Shown piece by piece: positions 6,509-12,466 of a stretch of DNA of 12,466 bases. Numbering within the stretch: the first letter of the stretch is position 1; each line of letters opens with the position of its first letter. The notes beneath the pieces were generated by a model, which saw nothing but the letters and a program-made list of their open reading frames with translations, made no database searches and had not been told where the DNA came from. Both the position numbers and the translations under genes were made by a program. The stretch is taken from assembly GCA_016199665.1 (NCBI GenBank), contig JACQGG010000246.1:1-12466 (forward strand). Reading direction: 5' to 3'. The stretch is from Acidobacteriota bacterium. Lineage in GTDB: Bacteria > Acidobacteriota > UBA6911 > JACQSX01.

Positions 6509-7351
6509 TTACTTGCGCGCCACCACGGCCACGTTCCAACACCAGCGTTTCAAAAACGGAAGGCAGGCCAGAAGGTAACCATCCAGCCGTTCCAAAGGCC
6601 GATACATTCTTTCCAGTCTCTGGTGTTCGACAATGATCTTCTTCCAGTAGCGCTCTTTCCCTGGATGCACTCTTTCAATGAGAAAAAAGTGCAGGAAAAT
6701 CCAGAGGGAAAAAAGCCAAAAACAGCGGTACTCGACCTGGGAGAAATGCCTGTCAAAGTATCGAAGATCGCGCATCGAAAGAGGATGTTCATCAACCGTC
6801 CTCACTTCGGCTGCGATGCGCCGATACACCTTGATGAGAGGATTGTGGACAATCGGATCCCAAAAAGCTGCAATGCCTCCAGGCTTCAAGATGCGGCTGC
6901 AATGACTGAGTACTTTGGTGATATCGGAGTGGTGAAGTACGTTAGCCCCATAGACCAGATCAAAGGTCTCGTCCGGGAAGTCAAGCTGCTCGGCCGGCAT
7001 CTTGCGCGTTTCGATGGTCACGTTGTGCCTTCCCGCAACTCTGCGCGCCAGATCCAGCATTCCGTCCGATATGTCCACGGCGACCACCTTCGCGCCTCGG
7101 AGCGCAAAATAGGCGGAGGCTTCGCCCTGGCCGCAGCCGATATCCAATACGTGCTTGCCGCGAATGTCGCCCAGCCGGCTCAGGATGTAGCGGTTTTCCG
7201 GAGAGGTGCAGGCCTCGAAACACTCAAGGACCCGGACATCTTCCGGCCTGACGTGGCTGGCCCAGTCGTCATGGAAGGACTCCTCTGCAAGCGGCCTCTC
7301 CGGGCTCGCGACCCACTCGCACTCTCCTCTTGAGTCCACCGGAGAATTCAT
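6509..7351 (-). CDS. Class I SAM-dependent methyltransferase, membrane-associating
   Basis: A 280-residue Rossmann-type methyltransferase. Motif I is VLDIGCGQGEA (68-78), the acidic residue after strand 2 is in AVDIS (91-95), and DLVYGANVLHH (131-141) and RILKPGG (153-159) are the later core motifs. After the core, residues 211-225 (FWLFSLWIFLHFFLI) are strongly hydrophobic and followed by basic residues (GKERYWKK), suggesting contact with the membrane and a lipid-linked substrate. The ATG at 7351 overlaps the TGA of the DUF362 gene as ATGA, so translation is probably coupled. An in-frame GTG at 7396 would overlap that gene by 49 bases and is less likely. The methyl acceptor (sugar, lipid or other) cannot be told from sequence. 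Confidence 0.85.
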   Translation of the reverse strand: MNSPVDSRGECEWVASPERPLAEESFHDDWASHVRPEDVRVLECFEACTSPENRYILSRLGDIRGKHVLDIGCGQGEASAYFALRGAKVVAVDISDGMLDLARRVAGRHNVTIETRKMPAEQLDFPDETFDLVYGANVLHHSDITKVLSHCSRILKPGGIAAFWDPIVHNPLIKVYRRIAAEVRTVDEHPLSMRDLRYFDRHFSQVEYRCFWLFSLWIFLHFFLIERVHPGKERYWKKIIVEHQRLERMYRPLERLDGYLLACLPFLKRWCWNVAVVARK

Positions 7352-8490
7352 GAGAGTTCTCTTTTGGGCAAGCGGTTGGCGTGAAGATATTTCCACTGCC
7401 TGCCAAATCTCGATTCTCTTTCAAAGGTGCGGCGCATCCCGTTTCCCTTTCTCAGCATCCAGAGCGGGTAGTTGACCTTTTGAGCGAGAAAGACGAGAAA
7501 GTTCAGAAGAGGGGTCCGGTAAAAGAGGGGTTTAAGCAAAGGGTTGTGGAGAAAGAGGTCGATGGTCGTGAGCAGCGATTTGACCCCGTAGCGAAACTGA
7601 AGGTTTCTCTCCAGGGTGTCGGTTCCAAGCACGGAGATCGCGTCCAGGTCCGACGTGCCCGCACCGTCCTCACTGCACATTCGGATGTGAGGCACCTGTT
7701 CCGGCGGAATGTTCATCAATCGGCAGGCGACCGTATCCAGCGCCACGTTGTCCGCAGAAGCCAGCACTATTCCCACCTCTCTGGCGTCCCCCTGCTTGGG
7801 ACCTTTGCCTTCGCAGGCAAGCAAGGCATCCATTACGGCAAAGCGAGGCCTGACGGTCCGGTTTATCTCCACCAGGGCTTGATTGATGACATCATGAAAT
7901 TCAATGCGGATTTTCTTGAGACAGCCCCATTGATTCTTGATGGCGCCGGAGAAGTTGGTGTTGCCGTGGGTTTTCATTACGGGAACCGTAACCAACAGGG
8001 CTTCGGTCAGAATCTTGGGAACCTCCAGCCGTTTGGGAAGGGCCACGTTGTCGGGGAATTCAAGGGTGACGAACTCCCCTCTGCCCAGGTTGTGCCATTC
8101 GATGCCGTCTCCGCAGAGCTCGTGGATTCCGGAAAGCCGAATCCCCTGTTCCACGTTGGTCGTCCAAGTGTCCTGTTCGACCACGGCAATGCGCCCGGCG
8201 CGGCGCTTGAGCACGCGCAAAACGCCCTGCATCACCAGAGGGGAAGTGATGTGGCCGGGAAGAACAATGTCAAGGCACAGATTAGGCTTGACCGCGACAA
8301 AGGCGCCCCTGGGGATTGCCGACTCCCAGTCGGCAAGTTCCATGGCGCGTTCCACGGCGGCAAGAACATCGCGCCTGACGTCTCCGGAATCCGCCACGTC
8401 TACCACGGCCACAAAGGCTCGTGCGGGTGACCCTGCCGGCACCTCCGCGCCGCCTGCGGCCTGAGTTCCAATCTTTCCCATCACCGCCAT
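7348..8490 (-). CDS. DUF362 family protein
   Basis: A 380-residue protein with the full DUF362 pattern: VAVKPNL (65-71), VPVMKTHG (169-176), GAIKNQWGCLK (182-192), MDALLACEGKGPKQG (220-234) and the Asp-rich ADNVALDTV (246-254). The biochemical role of this family is poorly defined; some members carry ferredoxin-like clusters, but no paired CxxC clusters are visible here. The C-terminal part (about 305-346) is unusually hydrophobic and may bind the membrane. The ATG at 8490 follows AAGGG (8500-8496), which lies over the end of the GT2 gene one base upstream. Its 3' end overlaps the methyltransferase start by four bases. Its position inside a glycan operon suggests a role on the same product, but that is inference. 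Confidence 0.87.
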   Translation of the reverse strand: MAVMGKIGTQAAGGAEVPAGSPARAFVAVVDVADSGDVRRDVLAAVERAMELADWESAIPRGAFVAVKPNLCLDIVLPGHITSPLVMQGVLRVLKRRAGRIAVVEQDTWTTNVEQGIRLSGIHELCGDGIEWHNLGRGEFVTLEFPDNVALPKRLEVPKILTEALLVTVPVMKTHGNTNFSGAIKNQWGCLKKIRIEFHDVINQALVEINRTVRPRFAVMDALLACEGKGPKQGDAREVGIVLASADNVALDTVACRLMNIPPEQVPHIRMCSEDGAGTSDLDAISVLGTDTLERNLQFRYGVKSLLTTIDLFLHNPLLKPLFYRTPLLNFLVFLAQKVNYPLWMLRKGNGMRRTFERESRFGRQWKYLHANRLPKRELS

Positions 8491-8491
8491 G

Positions 8492-9475
8492 TTAACCCTT
8501 CTTGGGAGCGTTCACGGTTTCACGGATAAAGTAAAGTGGACGGTTCTTGCTCTCCTGGTAAACTCTGCCCAGATACTCTCCCAAGACCCCCAGGAAAACC
8601 AGTTGTGTCCCCCCGAGAAAAAGAATTGTGCAAAACAACGACGCCATACCGGGAACAACCCGGTCGGTAAAAACCTTCAAGTATAACATGCCAAAAATGC
8701 CAACAACGCCGCTGAAGGCCACAAACAAGCCGAGGAAACTCGCGATGCGCAAGGGCTGGACCGAGAAGGATGTTATGGCGTCAAAAGCAAAGACAAGCAT
8801 CTTAAAGAACGGATACTTCGTCTGGCCGGCCGCCCTTGACCGCCTCTGGTAGAGGACCGATGTCTGCCGGAATCCAACCCAGCTCACCAGCCCGCGCACG
8901 AACCGATGCAGCTCGCGCACCTGCCGGATCGCCTCCACCACTTTCCGATCCAGGAGACGGAAATCCCCGGCTTCAACCGGGATATCAAAATTGGAGAGCC
9001 TCCGCAGGAGCTTGTAGAACAGCTTTGCAGTCGCAAGTTTGAACCACGACTCCCCTTCCCGGGAGATTCGCTTCCCGTACACCATCTCGAACCCCTCGCG
9101 CCATTTCGCCAGCATGTCGGCAATGACTTCGGGAGGGTCCTGCAGATCGGCGTCCATAATTATGGTTACGTCGCTGTCGACATGGTCAAGTCCCGCGGTA
9201 ATAGCGATCTGATGGCCAAAATTTCGCGACAATGCGACGACGCGAAAATGCGCGTCCTTCCGGGCCAAACTTGAGACTATTTCCAAGGACCTGTCGACGC
9301 TCCCGTCGTCAACAAAAAGGACATCCCATTCCATCCCCAAAGTCGGCAGGATTGCCCTGAGTCGCCGGGTCAATTCCGGCAGGACCTCCTCCTCATTATA
9401 GACAGGAATGACCACCGACATCGTGGAACATGCATGGAGGGAGCTGCTCCCCTCCTGGAACTCAACCTCCGTCAT
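8492..9475 (-). CDS. GT2 polyprenyl-phosphate glycosyltransferase (GtrB/ArnC/DPM1-like)
   Basis: A 327-residue enzyme expected to transfer a sugar from a nucleotide donor to undecaprenyl or similar phosphate on the cytoplasmic face. The GT-A domain (about 18-235) shows VVIPVYNEEE (21-30), VDDGS (55-59), the metal-binding DAD (108-110) and DLQDPPE (110-116). Two membrane helices follow (about 245-267 and 279-301). The C-terminal GEYLGRVYQESKNRPLYF (299-316) is characteristic of this group. I chose ATG 9475, five bases after AAGG (9484-9481). An ATG at 9421 would leave only the core, and the open frame further upstream (to 9709) overlaps the methyltransferase gene and looks non-coding. The product would be a natural donor for the GT-C enzyme later in the operon. 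Sugar specificity is unknown. Confidence 0.92.
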   Translation of the reverse strand: MTEVEFQEGSSSLHACSTMSVVIPVYNEEEVLPELTRRLRAILPTLGMEWDVLFVDDGSVDRSLEIVSSLARKDAHFRVVALSRNFGHQIAITAGLDHVDSDVTIIMDADLQDPPEVIADMLAKWREGFEMVYGKRISREGESWFKLATAKLFYKLLRRLSNFDIPVEAGDFRLLDRKVVEAIRQVRELHRFVRGLVSWVGFRQTSVLYQRRSRAAGQTKYPFFKMLVFAFDAITSFSVQPLRIASFLGLFVAFSGVVGIFGMLYLKVFTDRVVPGMASLFCTILFLGGTQLVFLGVLGEYLGRVYQESKNRPLYFIRETVNAPKKG

Positions 9476-9533
9476 AAGAACCTTGCATCCTGAGATTTGG
9501 GAGATCCAATATCGTCTATCTCCCCAAAAGCTG

Positions 9534-10562
9534 TCAATCGCCAGGCCTGGATGCCTGTGTTTCCGACTCTTGCGCCACCACGGTAATGGAGGCGCCACGC
9601 CCGGCCAGCCCGGCGCCCGCTGCGACCGCGACCGCAAGCGGCAGGGCAACGGGAGCGCATGCAAGATTGACGCAGAGATTCCAAAACAGCCGGGAGCGGG
9701 ATCCGCCATGCTTTCTCTTTTTTACCAGGTTATACAGGAAATTATGGTCACCCACAAAATTGAGCAGCCCGAGCAGCGCCAGCGACACGCTGTACTCCAG
9801 GGAAAAGTGCTCGGTACGTCTCACTTGCAGACCCGCGGTCTCAAACAGCTTCCGGATGGTTCGCGGGGAAAAGCCGTAGAGATGCCTGGGAAGATCCAGC
9901 AGCGCCCACTTCTCTTTGAAATGAACCGCCTCGAGGCTCTCCACATTGGGTACTGCAACCACGACAACACCGCCGGGCTTGAGAATCCGGACGATTTCCC
10001 TCATCGTCGCCAGGGGATCCCGGACGTGTTCGAGAACGTGCCAAAGCGTGATCACGTCGAGGGACGCTCGCGGGAAGGCGGCCTCCTCCACGGCGCCATG
10101 GAAGGCGTCAATCTGGAACTGCCGGCGTGTGATCTCCACTCCCGCCCGGGACCACTCCACTCCGCAGACCTGCCACCCCCGGTCGCGCATGAACGCCAGG
10201 AAATGCCCATTGCCGCTCCCCACGTCCAGCAGCCTGACGCCGCGGGCTCGATTTCGAAACAGACGAAACCGGTCCCAGTAGCAGAGTTGTTCATACCGCC
10301 CAAAGAGCCGGGAGATCGGGTCATCCCGTTTCGCCTGGGAGTAGAACCCGGCGTCATACAGGGCCTCCAGCTCCTCGGGGCTCGGCTGAGGATGGACAAA
10401 ATGCAGCCCGCATCCGGCGCACTGATGCAGCCGGCAAACCCGGCCAAATTCACCCACCGCGCCTGCAGCCGGCAGGCGCACCGGACAATCGAAAGAATCG
10501 CACAAAGGACAGGCAAGCTGTGCGCTCTCTGGTTTCGCGTCCGCGACCTTCAAGACATCCAT
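9534..10562 (-). CDS. Class I SAM-dependent methyltransferase with N-terminal zinc ribbon
   Basis: A 342-residue protein. An N-terminal zinc-ribbon-like knuckle pair is formed by CPLC (18-21) and CAGC (48-51), followed by the helical segment PSPEELEALY usual in this group. The Rossmann core has LLDVGSGNGHFL (111-122), GVEWS (134-138), WHVLEHV (174-180), RILKPGG (192-198) and DLPRHLYGFSP (223-233). A hydrophobic C-terminal segment (about 295-320) may anchor it to the membrane. Zinc-ribbon methyltransferases of this layout are common in polysaccharide and sugar-modification clusters, where they methylate sugars or nucleotide sugars. Its ATG at 10562 lies 13 bases inside the epimerase gene with no strong ribosome site, suggesting coupled translation. 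The exact acceptor is unknown. Confidence 0.88.
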   Translation of the reverse strand: MDVLKVADAKPESAQLACPLCDSFDCPVRLPAAGAVGEFGRVCRLHQCAGCGLHFVHPQPSPEELEALYDAGFYSQAKRDDPISRLFGRYEQLCYWDRFRLFRNRARGVRLLDVGSGNGHFLAFMRDRGWQVCGVEWSRAGVEITRRQFQIDAFHGAVEEAAFPRASLDVITLWHVLEHVRDPLATMREIVRILKPGGVVVVAVPNVESLEAVHFKEKWALLDLPRHLYGFSPRTIRKLFETAGLQVRRTEHFSLEYSVSLALLGLLNFVGDHNFLYNLVKKRKHGGSRSRLFWNLCVNLACAPVALPLAVAVAAGAGLAGRGASITVVAQESETQASRPGD

Positions 10563-11593
10563 TTCAGCAGCGCCAGAAGCCCTTCTCTTACCGGCGAACG
10601 ATGCGCCGATGTTCCGCCGGCGGCTATTTTAACTTGCGCCCTGTGCTGCAGATACCAGTCATAAGACTGGCACAGCATTTCCACGTTCCCCCATTTCGGC
10701 TGCCATCCCAGCTCCTGCTTGGCCCGGCTGATGTCAAAGTACAAGGACCGGCCGTACATGAGCCAGTGATACGGGGCAAAGGGAACCAGTTTCAGCCTCG
10801 ACAAAGTCTCCATGAGCAGGGCGGCGGGCTTCATCGGCAAGGATCGGACGCGACTGCCTGTGCCGGCATGTCGCACCAGACCTTCGATGGACTCGCGCAT
10901 GGTGCAGAAGCGCTCCGCGCCGATATTGTACTCGGCGAATCCCGCCCGGCCGGCGGTGCGAATGCAGGCGTCGGCGAGATCGTCAGCGTGCACAAACTGG
11001 TAAGTGTTGTCTCCCTTCCCGAGCAGATAGACGTTCCTTCCGTCGGCGACCCAATCAAAGAGGAGCTGAAAGATTCCCAGCCGCCCATGACCGAGAATAG
11101 TGCGGGGACGCACAATCGTCACATCCAGTCCGTGCCGGCCGACATAGGTCCGTGCCAGCCGCTCCGCTTCCAGTTTGGCCCGGCCGTAATCTTCCACCGG
11201 ATTGGGCAGCACCGTGTCATCCACGGGATTCTTTGAAGGAATTCCGAATACGGCGCTGGATGAGAGCAGCACAATCTTCTGGACTTTTGCATCCAGCGCG
11301 GCTTTGAGCAGGTTCTCGGTTCCGGTGACGTTGACCGAATGGAAGAGGCCGGAGTCTCGAGCGAGCGGCACTTGAGCCACGCAGTGATAAACCACATCGA
11401 CGCCGTCGATCGCTTCCTGCGCCTGGCGCAGGTTCCGGATGTCGCCCCGGAAAAATGGCACATCGGCGGGGCGGTCATCTGTGTCCATCAAATCGAAGAC
11501 GGCCACCTTGTGACCACTCTCGCGGAGCCGGTTTCGCAAAAGGGAACCGAAGTAGCCGGATCCCCCGGTAATCAGAACGCGCGGCTGGCTCAT
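10550..11593 (-). CDS. NAD(P)-dependent epimerase/dehydratase (extended SDR)
   Basis: A 347-residue extended short-chain dehydrogenase/reductase. The cofactor motif GGSGYFG is at 10-16, D51 in RGDI likely contacts the adenine, and S111-S113 with Y136-x3-K140 (SSSAVFG, YGRAK) form the catalytic set. RPRTILGHG (about 161-169) is the usual substrate-domain entry. Family members act on nucleotide sugars, while some relatives act on sterols or other alcohols. The similar gene just upstream suggests a pair acting in one pathway. The ATG at 11593 overlaps the stop of a small upstream ORF as ATGA. The nearest purine-rich stretch (GGGGG) is about 12 bases away, consistent with coupled translation. The last residues (about 320-347) extend past the fold. 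Confidence 0.88.
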   Translation of the reverse strand: MSQPRVLITGGSGYFGSLLRNRLRESGHKVAVFDLMDTDDRPADVPFFRGDIRNLRQAQEAIDGVDVVYHCVAQVPLARDSGLFHSVNVTGTENLLKAALDAKVQKIVLLSSSAVFGIPSKNPVDDTVLPNPVEDYGRAKLEAERLARTYVGRHGLDVTIVRPRTILGHGRLGIFQLLFDWVADGRNVYLLGKGDNTYQFVHADDLADACIRTAGRAGFAEYNIGAERFCTMRESIEGLVRHAGTGSRVRSLPMKPAALLMETLSRLKLVPFAPYHWLMYGRSLYFDISRAKQELGWQPKWGNVEMLCQSYDWYLQHRAQVKIAAGGTSAHRSPVREGLLALLKWMS

Positions 11594-11787
11594 TTGGCTG
11601 CAACCCCCGCAAAGCAGTAAAAAATTTCCGAGCCGCGTGCGCCGGCAAGCCGATTCTTGACGGGGGGACCGCTCGCTCGCGGCTGCGGCTCAAATCTTTT
11701 CACACGTTCTGGCGCTTCGGCGCCGATCCGCTGCCGGGTGCCGGTACAGTTCGCCGTCGGTCTTCCGCAGCAGAGAGCACATTTCAT
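11590..11787 (-). CDS. Small cysteine-containing hypothetical protein
   Basis: A 65-codon ORF that fills the whole space between the two epimerase genes. Its ATG (11787) overlaps the upstream stop as ATGA, and its TGA overlaps the downstream ATG as ATGA. Chance is unlikely to produce both overlaps. The N-terminus MKCALCC, with C14 nearby, could be half a zinc knuckle. The rest is Arg/Pro/Gly-rich with low predicted order, and no family is recognised. Codon third positions are GC-rich like the neighbours. It may be a small metal-binding protein, a remnant of a larger gene such as a zinc-ribbon protein, or a translated spacer that carries ribosomes from one epimerase gene to the next. Coding status is uncertain. 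Confidence 0.42.
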   Translation of the reverse strand: MKCALCCGRPTANCTGTRQRIGAEAPERVKRFEPQPRASGPPVKNRLAGARGSEIFYCFAGVAAK

Positions 11788-12466
11788 ATCTGATAACCTT
11801 TCTCAAACACCCACGCAAGCGAGCGCCGCATCCCTTCCTCCAGCTCGACGGCGGGCCGGTAGCCCAGTTCCTTTTCCGCCTTGGAAATGGAACAAGCGAT
11901 CGTCTTGTTCATCTCCGAAAGGACATGAACCTTCTGATTATACAAGCCGACGCCTTGCAGAAGCCGGTCGCAAACCGTGGCGAGTTGACCAACCCCGTTG
12001 GGAAGCCTCATCCGTTTGTGAGTCACGGCGACTCCGAACTCGGTTTCCATCAGCCGTTCCACGGTATCGACAATCTCGTTCATCGTGTAGGGACGGCGAT
12101 CCGCGATCCAGTAAGTCTGACCGTTGGCTGCGGCGATGGATTCGGCGAGCAGGAGGCCCTGACACAAGTTGTCCACGTAGGCCATCGACCTCCGGTTCTC
12201 TCCATCCCCAACAATCGGCAGGGCCCCGTTCTTGATCATCTTGAAAAACAGTGTCTGGCGCGGAGGCTGATCCGGGCCGTAAAACCACGGAGGGCGCACA
12301 ACCACCGTCTCCAGTCTTCCATTTTCCTGGAACTCATGAACCATCTGTTCCATCCGCATCTTGGAAAGTCCGTAACCCATGTAAGGATGGTAAGGAGAGT
12401 TTTCGTCAAACAGATGATCCCGATGTGGGTTCGTGCCCGCGGGCGAGTTGGACGACACAATAACCG
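11784..12466 (-). CDS. NAD(P)-dependent epimerase/dehydratase (extended SDR), 5' end outside window
   Basis: The C-terminal 226 residues of an SDR protein; the frame stays open to the window edge, and the glycine-rich cofactor motif lies outside. The first visible residues, VIVSSNSPAG, are the strand bearing the catalytic Ser. YGLSK (Y29 and K33 counted from the GTG at 12458) supplies the Tyr and Lys. VVRPPWFYGP and RRSMAYVDNL follow as in nucleotide-sugar epimerases and 3-beta-HSD-like members, and the end KAEKELGYRP is typical of the family. The GTG at 12458 is therefore internal and not a real start. It is the most upstream visible gene of the operon and resembles the second epimerase in fold, but the two are clearly diverged. 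Confidence 0.88.
   Translation of the reverse strand, partial: VIVSSNSPAGTNPHRDHLFDENSPYHPYMGYGLSKMRMEQMVHEFQENGRLETVVVRPPWFYGPDQPPRQTLFFKMIKNGALPIVGDGENRRSMAYVDNLCQGLLLAESIAAANGQTYWIADRRPYTMNEIVDTVERLMETEFGVAVTHKRMRLPNGVGQLATVCDRLLQGVGLYNQKVHVLSEMNKTIACSISKAEKELGYRPAVELEEGMRRSLAWVFEKGYQI

Noticed and set aside
7381..8430. Long open frame on the + strand (349 codons) opposite the DUF362 gene
   Set aside because: It has no domain, an atypical composition and no ribosome site. The DUF362 motifs on the - strand explain the sequence.
9476..9709. N-terminal extension of the GT2 gene back to 9709
   Set aside because: The extra 78 residues are Arg/Pro-rich, unrelated to the GT2 fold and overlap the methyltransferase gene. 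ATG 9475 has a well-placed AAGG.
9408..10664. Long open frame on the + strand (418 codons) opposite the zinc-ribbon methyltransferase
   Set aside because: Its translation is rich in Arg, Pro, Gln and His with no recognisable motif, and the opposite strand encodes a clear methyltransferase with intact motifs. It is a GC-rich antisense shadow.
11600..11660. T6 run within the 65-codon ORF as an intrinsic terminator on the - strand
   Set aside because: The only stems just before it are about four base pairs, and a strong terminator here would cut the coupled epimerase genes apart.
1..12466. CRISPR arrays, tRNA and rRNA genes
   Set aside because: I looked for regularly spaced repeats, cloverleaf-like segments and conserved rRNA stretches and saw none. 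The only tandem array is the 36-bp one at 5552-5587.

Overview
The window is bacterial DNA of fairly high GC, estimated by eye in the high fifties. It has dense gene packing and ATG, GTG and possibly TTG starts, and nothing suggests a phage or plasmid. The content (GT-C and GT2 glycosyltransferases, two SDR epimerases, two class I methyltransferases, a DUF362 protein and a radical SAM protein beside a VapBC pair) would fit an environmental bacterium such as an Acidobacteriota or similar uncultured lineage. That placement is only an inference.

Left edge (1-925, + strand). A short non-coding element of nested GC-rich hairpins (about 10-180) is bounded by a 14-bp near-perfect inverted repeat and looks like a MITE or the remains of insertion-sequence ends. 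It is followed by a type II toxin-antitoxin pair: a ribbon-helix-helix VapB-like antitoxin and a PIN-domain VapC-like RNase. The antitoxin has a plausible promoter whose predicted start site coincides with its ATG.

All other genes (12466 down to 1044) lie on the - strand. In order of transcription they are: the C-terminal part of an SDR epimerase (cut by the window edge), a 65-codon ORF linked by ATGA overlaps on both sides, a complete SDR epimerase, a zinc-ribbon methyltransferase, a GT2 polyprenyl-phosphate glycosyltransferase, a DUF362 protein, a second methyltransferase, a membrane-anchored LamG protein, a large GT-C membrane glycosyltransferase with a C-terminal carbohydrate-binding-like domain, a radical SAM protein and a small unknown protein. 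From the right edge to the LamG gene, junctions are 4-13 nt overlaps or gaps of 1-58 nt, so this is very probably one operon. The radical SAM gene appears to have its own promoter, overlapped by a perfect palindrome.

The likely joint role is to build and modify a lipid-linked or cell-surface glycan. The epimerases would shape nucleotide-sugar precursors, GT2 would load a polyprenyl phosphate, GT-C would use that donor on the outer face of the membrane, and the methyltransferases and LamG protein would modify or bind the product. The actual product is unknown.

The most striking observation is that the GT-C gene is split by what looks like a one-base deletion in a G run. A 43-codon ORF just upstream encodes the first half of a membrane module found twice more inside the protein, and the annotated ORF begins with the second half. 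Restoring one G gives a protein of about 869 residues with three aligned copies of the module.
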